Positions 1-11,049 of a stretch of DNA of 64,000 bases are shown one piece after another; position 1 is the first letter of the stretch; each line of letters opens with the position of its first letter. The notes under the pieces are model-generated. The model saw only the letters and a list, made by a program, of their open reading frames with translations. It was not told the origin of the DNA and did no database searches. Position numbers and translations under genes: made by a program. Origin of the DNA: Crotophaga sulcirostris (Eukaryota > Chordata > Aves > Cuculiformes > Crotophagidae); contig VYZB01000219.1 of NCBI GenBank assembly GCA_013397455.1, forward strand, positions 1,168,040 through 1,232,039. Reading direction: 5' to 3'.

Positions 1-780
1 CAGCCACAAGGAAAGAGAGGGAGTGCTTAGAGGGCCAGTGCAAAAGAGCCACTCACTATGGCCACATGCTTCCTGCCCACTCCATGCTCAGAGACTCCCG
101 AAGCAGAGGGGGAGATAAGGCAGGAGGGAGGAAACGTGCATGGAGAGGGAGACGGGGAGAGAGGAGAAGAGGGAGAGTGGGGGAAAGCGGGAGAGGGAGC
201 GCCGGGCGAAGGATACGGGAACGGAGGCAGACAGAAAAACTAATCGAGGATGATTGAGGGAGAGAAGGAGGACGAGTGAAAGATTGAGACAGAGTGATAA
301 AGGACGTGTCAGACGGACAGGAAAACTAATAAAGAATAATAACCGCCCCTGGCTGAACGTGGCACGTGCACCTGCCTGTGGCTATGGTGTGAGCACAGTC
401 AGCGAGGGCCCCCCCCTGTCCTGTGCCCAGGGAGGACACGCAGGGACAGGATCCGTGGCTGACACATGCACGGCATCCCCTCGGACACAGGGTCACACAG
501 AACATCTCTGCTGGTGTAGGCTTGCAGGCACATGAAGCCCTGGTGGTACCTGCACCAGAGTGACCCCCATGGCACCCAGGCTACTATGGACACGCCTTCA
601 TCCCAGGACAGGGAAGGATGAGGGCGCTTGGAGGAAGGTTTGCCCTCGAGGCATTTGTCTTGCCTGAGTTAACAGGCATGAGCCAGCTGCACTGCTTAGG
701 ATGTAGGAGATCAAGAAGCCTGTCCTACCCCATTCAATCCTATCCGTCCTTCAGTGCATCCCCTCATGTCACCTGGTTTC
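1..780. other. Intergenic DNA with a purine-rich stretch
   Basis: Positions about 105-340 are strongly GA-rich (gggagag/gaggag-type low-complexity sequence), which explains the open frames there. The rest is single-copy sequence in which I see no gene. Confidence 0.6.
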
Positions 781-1423
781 GTAGAATAGAATCATGGAAT
801 GGTTTGGGTCAGAAGGGACCTCAAAGCCCATCCAGTTCCAGCCCCCTGCCATGGACAAGGATGTCTCCCATTGGATCAGGAGGCTCAGAGCCCCATCCAA
901 CCTGGCCTTGGACCCCTCATTTTAAGAAAGACACTGAGGGGCTAGAGAGCATCCAGAGAAGGGAACAGAGCTGGGGAAGGGGCTGGAGAACAGGGGTTCT
1001 GGGAGTGGTTGAGGGCCCTCGGGCTGTTTAGCCTGGAGAAGAGGAGGCTGAGGGCAGACCTCATTGCTCTCTGCAGCTCCTGAAAGGAGGTTGTGGGGAG
1101 GTGGGCGCTGGCCTCTTCTCCCAAGTAACAAGTCATGGGATGAGAGGAAATGGCCTCAAGTTGCACGACAGGAGGTTTAGATTGGACATGAGGAGTTGTT
1201 CTAAGGTCTCCCTGGAGCCTTCTCTTCTCCAGGCTGAACAACCTCAACTCTCTCAGCCTGTCCTCCTACAGGAGGTGCTCCAGCCCTGGGATCATCTCTG
1301 TCGTCTCCTCTGGATTCGCTCCAACAGCATCCTGTCCTTCCTGTGCTCGAGACTCCAGAACTGGACACAGGGCTCCAGGTGGGGCCTCAATCAGAGCAGA
1401 TTAGAGGGACAGAATCCCCCTCA
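781..1423 (-). mobile_element. CR1 type I, antisense, carrying an embedded inverted CR1 type II segment
   Basis: 781-911 is the 3' end of a type I CR1 in antisense. At 912 it switches abruptly to a type II CR1 in sense orientation (912-1193, with [22 protein letters not shown] ORF2 text). It then returns to antisense type I from about 1194 to 1423, resuming about 250 bases further along the type I consensus. The embedded piece has lost its own 3' tail. The junction at 911/912 is the same as one at 10694, so this copy is related to the composite at 10122-10820. Confidence 0.85.
912..1193 (+). mobile_element. CR1 type II segment nested inside the type I copy
   Basis: A sense-strand internal piece of a type II CR1, from the region reading DIEGLES-like to RFRLDMR. 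It lacks the 3' terminus. It replaces the corresponding middle part of the host CR1 in inverted orientation. Confidence 0.8.
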
Positions 1424-2820
1424 TCATCATAACCCCTCATCCTATCCCTGCACTCCCACTTTTGGAGCAGGTACATGCACTGGCTGGCCATGGCATTGTT
1501 CCTCTCTTTCTTTCACAACTTGAGATGCTGAGGGAGCATGGACATGCCCTTTCTGCTTCTCCCTCCCCGTAGCCAGTCTCCTTGTGCTTCCCTCCACCCA
1601 GTCCTTGCTCAGACACCTTTCCTGCACTGGGGCAGGCTGTGGGTCAGGGGAAGAAAGCTGCTCTGACCACCCCTCCCCATGCACAGTGCCAAGTTCCAGT
1701 GAGATATCTCAGAGAGGGCTGCGTGCCATAGTTGCTGGCGGCGCAGGCTCAGCCTCCCACTCTTTGCTGTCTCCACGGAGCCTTGCAGGCTGCTAGGTTA
1801 AACAAGAGCTGACAGGGTAAGTGGAGGATTGCTCCCAGAGCAATGTCTCGCCTGCATCAATTCCTCCTTGCCACCACTGACCTGTGGCCCTGGAAGACTC
1901 CCAGAGAGTGTCCAGCTCCAGACAAGGCAGGAGTTGATTAACTGAGTCCAGTTCCAGATTGTGTGGGAGCTCTGCTGTCTCTCTGGTGTGGGGAGGTGGG
2001 ATGCTCAGGTCAGACTTTGCTGAGAGAAGTCTGGTGCCGGAGGACAGGAATGAGGAAGGGCAGACCTCGGGCTGGTCAGGCTCTGGCTGGTGATTCATTC
2101 TAGGTCACCAAGACTGGGAACAAGTTGCCAAGGTGACCACAGCCACCAAGGTGACCAGGACCTCTCTCTAGGCACAAGGCAGGCTCCAAGGGTCCTAAGG
2201 CACTGCTGTTGAGCTGCTCTGGAGGAAGAGGGTGGGAGGACAAACACAAGGGATGAAGAAACACATGAGGGGAAAAGCTGGATGAGGCAGTCCATATGTT
2301 CAGCATGAGAACTATGGTATTTTGTGTTTCCTGGTAGCTTCCAGGCAAGGTGAGGAGCTCACAGAGCAAGTGTTCAGCTTTGCCAGGAGTGGGGGAAACC
2401 AGCTCACAGAAGGCTCAGTTGTGGTTGGTTTTATTCCTGTGCGTGACCCATTTGGTATCTCAACGTGTCCCAAAGACTGTTTGATGGGCGACATGTGTGG
2501 AGGGTTCAAGCATTGCCCCGGTGTGCTGCAGCGCTCAGCCCCTGCTGGTGGCTCAGCCCCTGCTTTCGGAGCGCACGCCAGCATCGCATCGGGCTGGGGG
2601 CGGGGCCCTGCAACACCGAGGGGGATGTTGTCATCTCTTCATCTCCTGCAAATTTGAGTCATGAGCATAATTCAGCAGCTTTCACGCGCCAGAGAGCTAC
2701 GCAAGGAGGGGATGAACAGACTCTCCTTTGCATTTTGCTCTTTGGAAATGGCCAGTCCTTCCCCACCTGCCTTACCCCTAGCACAGCATTTTAGGGTGCA
2801 GGCATTGTCATCAACATTTC
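1424..2820. other. Intergenic single-copy DNA
   Basis: No gene or repeat recognised. Short imperfect repeats of 'ccaaggtgacc' occur at 2100-2160. Confidence 0.5.
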
Positions 2821-3600
2821 GTAGAATCATGGAATGGTTTGGGTTGGAAGGGACCTCAAAGCCCATCCAGTTCCAACCCTCTGCCATGGGCAGGGACACC
2901 TCCCACTGGATCAGGGGACTCCAAGCCCCATCCAACCTGGCCTTGAACACCTCCAGGGATGGGGCAGCCACCACTTCTCTGGCCAACTTGGGCCACGGCC
3001 TCCCCATCCTCACTGTGAAGAATTTCTTCCTAATGTCTAATCTAAATCTTCCCCCTTCCAATTTAAATCCATTCCCCCCTATCCTGTCCCTCCATGCCCT
3101 TGTAGAAAGTCCCTTTCAGTACTGGGAGGCTGTTCTAAGGTCTCCCCATAGCCTTTTCTTCTCCAGCCTGAACAACCCCAACTCTCTCAGCCTGTCCTCA
3201 TACAGGAGGTGCTCCATCCTTTTGACCATCTTCATGGCCTCCTGTGGACCCATTCCAACAGTTCCATGTCTTTCTTGTGTTGGGAACTCCAGAACTGGAC
3301 ACAGGGCTCCAAGTGGGGTCTCACCAGAGCAGAGCAAAGGGGCAGAATCCCCTCCCTCACCCTACTGGCCGCGCTTCTGTTGGTGCAGCCCATGACATGG
3401 TTGGTCTGGGCTGTGAGCACGCATTGCTGGCTCATGTTGAGTTTCTCATTCCCCAGCACCCCAAATCCTTCTCCGCAGGCTGCTCTCAATCACATCGTCC
3501 CACATTCTATATTGATACCAAGGGTATCAATACCTTGCACTGGGCATTGTTGAACCACATGAGATTTCAACTCAAGCTCATTTTGATGAGCTTGGCCTCT
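2821..3600 (-). mobile_element. CR1 type I, antisense, about 780 bp
   Basis: It starts with the 3' tail (gtagaatcatggaatgg) and reads 'ggtttgggttggaaggga' and on through the ORF2 C-terminus. On the minus strand the fragments GRPWPKLAREVVAAPSLEVF and [19 protein letters not shown] are visible. It uses the TCTTCACxGTGAG/EEFLPNV variant shared with the copies at 22099, 57793 and 62245. The 5' truncation is near 3600. Confidence 0.92.
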
Positions 3601-4188
3601 CAGTGAGGGAGCTGCGCCACAACAGACCTACTCTGTCAACATGAGAGGCTGTGGGAAAGATGCCATCCTTTCCAGCTTGTAAAGGGCTGGATTGAACACG
3701 GGTTATCCCAGGGAAGGAATCAGCTGCCCTCACAGCCATGCTCGGAGGTGGTTGCTGGGCTGCAATATAAATAAAGCAGCGGGCGTGGTGCTGCCAGGCC
3801 TCCCACACGGAGCGAGAAGGCTGCTGGCAGTGAGCAAGCACCACGCGTGGGAGCTGCTTGAGCCGCATGCTGAGGGTGCACGGGGGAGTCTGACCTTCCA
3901 CGGGTGGAGGAGAATGGTCCCTGCAAAACCAGAGACAGCAGAAACACTGGCCAGGATGTGGAGCACAGCAATGAGTAGGATGGAATGGAGAGCATGGGGG
4001 AAGGTTTTAGTCTGAAGTAAATATAAAGGAAAATATAAAGAAATAAGTTTCCATCCCTCCTGATGCTTTCTCACTCTCCTTACTGCTCTGCAGTTCCCTC
4101 TTGCCTCATAGGCATCTTTCCCACAACCTCTCTGATTGCTAAAATAGGTCTGCCATGGCACAACTTCCTCACCACATGGACAGCAAGT
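3601..4188. other. Intergenic single-copy DNA
   Basis: Nothing recognised. A TATA-like string (atataaataaag) sits at about 3765-3777 ahead of a short CpG-containing stretch, but no transcript structure follows. Confidence 0.4.
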
Positions 4189-4600
4189 GTGAGGACAGGT
4201 TGAGAGAGTTGAGGTTATTCAGCCTGGAGAAGAGAAGGCTGTGGGGAGACCTTAGAGCAGTCTCCCAGTACTGAAAGGGGCTCCAGGAAAGCTGGGGAGA
4301 GGCTCTTGATCAGGGAGTCCAGGGAAAGGATGAGGGGAACAGTTTTCAGCTGCAAGAGGAAGGATTGAGATGAGATCTTAGGAAGAAATGTTTTCCTGTG
4401 GAGGTGGTGAGACACTGTCTCAGGTTGCCCAGAGCATTGGTGGTTGCCCCATCCCTGGAGGTGTTCTAGGCCAGGTTGGGTGGAGTTTTGAGCCCCCTGA
4501 TCCAGTGGGAGGTGTCCCTGCCCATGGCAGGGAGATGGAACTGGGTGGACTTTAAGGTCCCTTCCAACCCAAACCATTCCATGACTCCATGATTCCATGA
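4189..4600 (+). mobile_element. CR1 type I, sense, 5'-truncated
   Basis: It begins in the [16 protein letters not shown] region and runs to the 3' end cttccaacccaaaccatt with three degenerate octamers (atgactccatgattccatga). Length is about 410 bp. Confidence 0.92.
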
Positions 4601-5359
4601 ACTGATTCTGGAGAAGCCATCAGGGCAGGCTTCTCTACCCACTCACACTTCGTTGCCTGCATGGCAATCCCACAGCCCAGCAGCAAACCCTTTACTCAGG
4701 TAGGGTCAGATATAAACCACTCGCAAAGCCAGGGAGTCCTCCTAAGCTCGATGCTTTTTACCCAAGCCCAGCGGAGGTTTGCAAATAGAGGATATCCGTC
4801 ATTAGGAAATGGATAATAAAGGTCATCTTCCCTTGCCCCCACACTAAACATCACCCTGACGGTGCATCGCGAATGCTCCACTCCAAGCAACCACTTCCAC
4901 CTGCCCCCACGCACGTTCTGCCTTGCTGCAACAGAAATCAAAGTCAGCAGGAAAGCCTTGCAATAGGTGGAATCTCAGCTCTTTCTCCCAGTTGCTTTTT
5001 GAAAGACAAAAGTACTAACCAGGAGCTAATTAATGCTTCGTCCAAATTCCAAATTTGTTACTAGATAAATGATACCCATTAGAAATATGAGATTGAGACT
5101 CCATGCTTTCTAACTTGCTTTTGAAAGTCATGTTTAATCGCAACTACTTCAGAAACTGTCGAGTGCAATGAACAGGTTGAAGAGATAGTTGATGGGAAAA
5201 TCCACCAAAGAGAGTCTTGGAGACAGGACTATGTGCCAGTGGTGCTTGGCTGTAACTATGCCAAGCCTGGGCCGGACAATGGGGACACTGCTGGGCACGG
5301 TTGGACATGCAAAGGCCTGGGGCTGGGCTTGTGTGCAGGGGAGGGATGAACAGGGGAAG
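4601..5359. other. Intergenic single-copy DNA
   Basis: No gene or repeat recognised. AT content rises at 4990-5140. Confidence 0.45.
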
Positions 5360-5877
5360 CATAGAATCATGGAATAGTTTGGGTCAGGATGGACCTCAAA
5401 GCCCATCCAGTTCAAACCCCCTGCCATGGGCAGGGACACCTCCCACTGGGTCAGGGGGATCAAAGCCACATCCAACCTGGTCTTGAACACCACCAGGGAT
5501 GGGGCAGCGACCATTTCTCTGGGCAATCTGGGCCAGGGCCTCCCCACCCTCACAGGAAAACATTTCTCCCTAAGATCTCATCTCAATCTCCCCTCTTGCA
5601 GCTCAAAACCGTTCCCTCCTCATCCTATCCCTGCACTCCCTGATCAAGAGCCGCTCCCAAGCTTTCCTGGAGCCCCTTTCAGTCCTGGAGGCTGCTCTGA
5701 GGTCTCCCCACAGCCTTCTGTTCTCCAGGCTGAACAACCTCAATTCTCTCAGCCTGTCCTCGTACAGGAGGTGCTCCAGCCCTGGGATCTTCTCTGTGGC
5801 CGCCTCTGGACTCGCTCCAACAGCTCCAGGTCCTTCCTGTGCTGAGGACTGCAGAGCTGAGCACAGGGCTCCAGGTG
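5360..5877 (-). mobile_element. CR1 type I, antisense
   Basis: It starts at the 3' tail catagaatcatggaatag, then 'cctcaaagcccatccag', and extends to the region of 'acagggctccagg'. About 520 bp, truncated at its 5' end near 5877. Confidence 0.92.
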
Positions 5878-8800
5878 TATTGCAGGACACCATCTCTGCT
5901 CGGTGTTTGCATGGTGCCCTGTGTAACACTGCAGGGGCTTAATGCTAGGAGCCTTGTTGTTATTGTAGTGCTAACTAATCCAGAGTAGGTGCTGATGGTC
6001 TTCTGGATCATTCCCATGCTTCCCAGAAGGAGAAGCAGAACATCACAGGGATGCAGATTACCCCAGCTCCCCACAGCAACAGAACTGTGACAAGGCTGCT
6101 GCAAAGACAGAACTGTGAAAGGGTTTTGTGTCCACCCTGTTGTTGCAATCATTCATTTTGAAGCCTTTTGGAAAAATGTCTCTCTGCAGAGCCAAATCTG
6201 GTAATTTTGCCGTTTGGCACAAATGAAAGTGGGACTAAACTGGTTCTGCGACAGAAGCTGCCCATCCATAATGAGATCAGGGTGGAAAGATAGGTTCAGA
6301 GAACTAAGATATCTGAAGCATCGCACCCGTTAGTTTAGAGGAGCACAAGGCAACGGGTTTTAGAAAGCTTCCTTGTCCGAGGAGCATGGATGCCGAGATA
6401 CCTGGTGATTGGCACCTCACTCGGGGCTGATGGACAGGCAGGGAGGGAAAGGAGAGCTCAGCGAGGGAAAGCAGGCATCCTTCCCTCTCTGGTGGAACCA
6501 AGTGTGGCTCCCATTTGTGCTAATCCCATTAGGTCTGGTTGCTCTAAGCCCCCACGAGCGCTCCCTTGTCGAGAGAGTGGCTGCCTTTGTGTGGGCCAGG
6601 CTCAGCTCCGCCACTGCCATGAGCAGATAGGGAAGAAGAGCAAGGTCCAACAAACTGTGCCTCCTTGGGTGATTAAAACACGGTGCCAGGCCACCCTGGA
6701 GGTTCACACCAGGCTAAAGGGTGCTCGCAACATTGCAGAGGAGCTGGGATGAGCTCAAGAAAGGGACGGGATGAGTTCAAGAGACAGATGGGAAGAGCAA
6801 TGTGGGGTGAAAGCTGCTGGGGGCCAAGCATCTTGACTTGGAGGAAACTGATAGCCTCTCCCTGTCTTGGATGATGCCAGTTCCCTGCTAGCAGAGGGGG
6901 AAAAGCTCCTCCTGCTCTTCGATTTGCTGCTAGCAGCACCCCAGCCTGCTCTCTGTCAATCTCCCTGTGGCAATAAACCAAGTGATGTATTCTGCTGGGG
7001 CTTCAGTTGGAGACACCACCCCCCTCCTCCTCCTCCCTGGTGAGGGGGCTGGGCTTGCTCTAAATCTCCTAATCCCCTTCATCATAGTGCCAGACAACCC
7101 GAGACACTGCAGTAAACTGCCTGGGGCTGGCCCCCCCTGGACCCCCTCTGCCTCCCCTGAGCTGCTCACAAATCCCAGTCATCCTGTGAGTGATTACAGG
7201 GGCTTCTTCTGGAGCACAATATCAAGTCTGCCCCAGAGGCCACTGCAACATATGCAGGGCCGGGCTCTGTGGCCACCAGGAGTAGAAGCAACCCTGCTCA
7301 TCCTATTAATGGCAGCACATGGGAGGGATGAGCAGGGCAGGGGCAATCTCCCTGCAGCCCACAGCGGCCAGGGAAGGAGGGCTTGGCAGCTTCCCTGTGC
7401 CATGGTCCTGCTTCTCCTGCATGGTGGGCTCTGGTCCTCATGGAATCTCACCATGGGTTATGGTTATTGAAAACAATCAGTGGTCAGCCCCACTCTTGTG
7501 ACTCCACAGCTGCCTGTGGGCATCGTGGCATCAAACACATCCCCTGTCAGAAGATGTGGTGTCAGGTCTTCGACTGCTTCCAGCTCCTTTGGAACATCTA
7601 CCCTGAGCATCAGGCTGGCACAGCAGTGTTCCAGCACTGTACTCTCACGCCAGGAGTGCATCTACCTGACAGCACAGGTAGGCAGCAAAGGCTGTGTGCT
7701 GTTCCATCACTCACCTGAGCAAGAAAGCCATCCTGGCGGGAACTCATTGTTTGGCCAGTCCAGCTCTACACAGAGCTCTGCTGGCTCACTTGTCATCCCA
7801 CCAGATCTGCTTGGCCCAGGAACCATCTCAGCACTGTTTTATTCCTTTAAAGGTGCAGTGAAAATACATCAGGCATTTCTGAGATTCCTGCCTGATTCAC
7901 AGTTTGCAGTTTGCAGAAATGCCCTTTACGCTAGAAATGAGGAACTGAGAAAAGGAATCATGTACAGGATCTTCTGTGGTTACTGAAAACATTGCTTTAA
8001 GCTTCATGGTGCTTTTTTCTGAGCAGAAGTCTCCATGAGGAAGATGATCATCTTCTGCATCTGGTCACTCCTGGTTAGAGCCAGAAAGGGATCCCAGACC
8101 TCATCCATCCACTTTACCAAGCAAGCACTGAAAATGAATCTGCCAGATCTCTGCAGGCAGCTGGACAGCTGGAGTTGCAGGGTCAGGGCCTCAGGAGACA
8201 GGAGAATTAAGTTTCCCATCAAAATGGATGTCCCTGGCCTGGCACATTCCCAGTTCCTGCTGTAAGCTGAGCACCCTATTAAACCAGATGTACTCAAAAA
8301 AGCCAGGTCAGAACAAAGCTGTGCAGTGAGCGGTCCCTTGCCCAGCCCGTCTGCCTTCACACACTGTCCCCACCTGGCAGCCAGACAGACCACTGCCCCT
8401 CTTTGAGGAGGCCCAGATCCCAGGGGAAGCTGCCAAGGAGGAGGCAGGAGGAGCAGCTTCCCATCACCTTCACATTAAGCTTGGAATGATTCTTGCTGTA
8501 CAGACCTCCAAGGACCGGTGGACTCAGTAGGGACACTGAGGCCACGTCACTGGACCCCATTCCTATTGCTTATGAGGCTCAACGCGATGGGACCATCCCA
8601 GGGGGGAGGATACACTTTGCACGTCCACCTGCAAGGCTGACTGGGCACCAAAACCCACCCCAAGGGCACTACTGACCAGTGAGCCTTGTGTTCAAATCCC
8701 AAGCCATGCCAGGCAGCCACAGCATCCTCACCAGCAGCATCCTTACGGTCCCTTCCCTTAATCGATGTGTGCTGCCATGGAAACCAAATAGTTTCCAGCC

Positions 8801-10121
8801 CAGCCCATTGCTGGCTGGATGTGATGCTAAGGGCTGTGCCAGGAGACCAGGAAGGCTTGCTTCTCTGGGGTGGGGTGAGGGGAGGGCAGGGGGTGCTGGG
8901 TGGGAGCACAGGGCAGAAGAGGCAAGAGGGACCAGAGGAGGTGGGGGAGTGAGTGGGATGGGGCATGCGGGGGGGCAGAGAAGGAAGGAGCAGAGGAGCA
9001 GAAGGAGGCACAAATTGGGGCACAGGGGGTCTGCACAACCTGTGCCAACTGGGAGCAAATGTAGGGCATCACATAAAGCCAAGCATGTTCAGGAGGGACA
9101 AGGAGGTCCTGGAACTGTGTCTCTGCTTAGGAAGACATTCCCAGGTGATTCTGGTTATGCTGGGGGCAGGGCATGCTGACACCTCTGTGTGGGAGCTACC
9201 TGCCTCCCTGTGCCAGCTGTGGGAGTCTGGCAGCATCCTCAACATCTGGATCCTCTTTCCTGTAGGCATCATCATGCAGTGGAGCCACTTGGTTCCCCAG
9301 GACACCTGGAGACTCATCCCTGCTGCAGAGCTGGCATGTGCCTGCAAGGAGGGGCAACTGAGAGCCCCCCACCTCCTCACCCATCAGGACATGATCCCTC
9401 AGAAGTGGGGGGCATCAGTTCCCCTCTACATAGCCCAGAAGAGAGCCCAGGGAGAAGGGGATGGTAGAAAAGGAGCCTCTACAAACCCCACTGAGGCTAC
9501 GATGGGCTACCTCCTCACTTGAAAATACTTCTTTCCGAGGAACACTTGCTGGTGTCTTCCAAGCTGGGGATGAGACCCATGCTAGACCATGACAAAACCA
9601 ATGCCTGCAGCCTAGCAAAGAAAAAGATGTGGTGCTGAGTCCAGCACAGCTGAGACACGTAGCACTCATATGTAACTCAAACAGTGAGGGAAGCATCTCT
9701 CTTCTGAGCTAAGAAACCACCCTGTACAGCTATTGATCTTTCCTAGCGCAATGCTGTGCAAAGGCAGGCAGGAAAACTCAACAGCCACAGCTGAGCAAGG
9801 TCCCTGCAGCTGTGGTTGGAAGCAGCAGCAAATGCGTCCCGGTTTGAAGTGGCCCAGCTGTTTCCAAAGGGTCTAAACTACCTTAAAAAAAATCCCCCAT
9901 GCTTGGTGAAGGAGATGGTGAATTGGTGGGAAACAGCATCAGGTCTTCAAGGAGCAGTGATGGAGGTGGGAGGGAGTCTGGAGGTGGCTGGTGGGACTTC
10001 CCCCTCTTAGCTGGTGACAGGCAGAAGCGCAGACCATCTTGGGGATGAAGATGTCTTCATTGAGACATTTTAGTTTTACATAAAGGAGACTGTTTTGTGG
10101 CTATCTGCTTTGTGGGGTTCT
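5878..10121. other. Intergenic single-copy DNA between CR1 loci
   Basis: This 4.2-kb stretch shows no CR1 and no convincing exon. Positions 8868-8990 are G-rich on the plus strand. Open frames on both strands at 8545-9180 follow from that skew. No match to the expected neighbouring gene could be read. Confidence 0.5.
8868..8990 (+). repeat. G-rich low-complexity tract
   Basis: Many runs of three or more G (ggggtggggtgagggg, then gggcagggggtgctgggtggg) could form a G-quadruplex on the plus strand. No gene relation is visible. Confidence 0.5.
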
Positions 10122-10820
10122 CTTTTCAGCTGAAAGAGGGGAGATTGAGATGAGATCTTAGGAAGAAATGTTTTCCTGTGAGGGTGGGGAGGCCCTGGCC
10201 CAGGTTGACCAGAGCAGTGGTGGCTGCCCCATTCCTGGACATCATAGAATGATAGAATTGTTTGGATAGAAAAGACGTTTGAAATCATCGAGTCCAACCA
10301 TACCTGTCCACTACTAAACCAGACCCCTGAGCACCTCGTCTGCCCGTCTTTTAAGTGCCTCCAGGTATGGGGACTCCACCACTGCACAGGGCAGCGTCTG
10401 CCAGTGTCTCACAACCTTTTCGGTGAAGAAATTTTTTCTGATGTCTAATCTGAACGTCCCCCAGTGCAACTTGAGGCCATTTCCTCTTGTTTTATCCCTT
10501 GTTCCCTGGGAGAAGAGCCCAGCATCCACCTCACCACAACCTCCTTTCCAGGAGCTGCAGAGAGCGATGAGGTCTCCCCTCAGCCTCCTCTTCTCCAGGC
10601 TAAACAGCCCCAGGTGCCTCAGCTAATCCCACAACCCCTGTTCTCCAGACCCTTCCCCAGCCTCTCAATGTCTTTCTTGGAGTGAGGGGCCCAAGCCCAG
10701 GTTGGATGGGGCTTTGATCCCCCTGATCCAGTGGGAGGTGTCCCTGCCCATGGCAGGGGGCTGGAACTGGATGGGCTTTGAGGTCCCTTCTAAACGAAAC
10801 CATTCCATGATTCTATGATC
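10122..10820 (+). mobile_element. Composite CR1: type I sense copy interrupted by an antisense type II copy
   Basis: 10122-10240 is type I sense (ctgaaagaggggagattgag to ccattcctgga). It breaks off at 10241, where a type II copy begins with its own 3' tail in antisense orientation. Type I resumes at about 10694 (cccaggttggatggggc) and runs to its 3' tail near 10820. About ten bases of type I are missing at the break. The 10694 junction equals the one at 911/912. Confidence 0.88.
10241..10694 (-). mobile_element. CR1 type II, antisense, nested in the type I copy
   Basis: It starts atcatagaatgatagaattg and reads 'aaaagacgtttgaaatcat', 'cacctcgtctgcccgtc' and the ORF2 C-terminus (minus strand [20 protein letters not shown]). 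It is truncated at 'agtgaggggcccaa'. About 450 bp with an intact 3' end. Confidence 0.88.
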
Positions 10821-11043
10821 TTACCTTTACCTGTGCAGACACATACTGAAGATGGAAAACAGAAGTGAGGAGACAAGAACAGCCACCCCAGGACTCTTTG
10901 CATCTGGAGGAGGACAGCAGAAGTCTCCCCACAGCCGCCAAGGCTCTTCCCTGTCTCCAGGAGCTTCCTTCTCCGTGGATGCCCCAAGGATGCAACAAGG
11001 AGGGGAAGAATCCCTCAGGCACAGCCACCCGGGTTTTCACACT

Positions 11044-11049
11044 TTTATT
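11044..11049 (-). terminator. PCDH1: Candidate PCDH1 polyadenylation signal (AATAAA)
   Basis: The minus strand reads tttacAATAAAAgtgtg here. A GU-rich element (gtgtg, then gggtggctgtg) follows within about 25 bases, the usual arrangement for cleavage near 11015-11035. The next CR1-bearing DNA starts just beyond it. It is the only well-placed canonical signal I found downstream of the stop codon. Confidence 0.65.

Noticed and set aside
42..340. Charged Glu/Arg/Gly-rich frames at the left end
   Set aside because: GA-rich low-complexity DNA gives such frames in several registers.
2661..3395. 244-codon open frame on the plus strand
   Set aside because: Most of it is the antisense reading of the CR1 at 2821-3600.
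3765..3800. TATA-like string before a CpG-containing stretch
   Set aside because: No initiator, exon or splice donor follows, and single TATA-like strings are common.
1..11000. Possible exons of the neighbour expected from mammalian gene order (ARAP3)
   Set aside because: None of the frames here shows a recognisable domain, so no neighbour gene is annotated.
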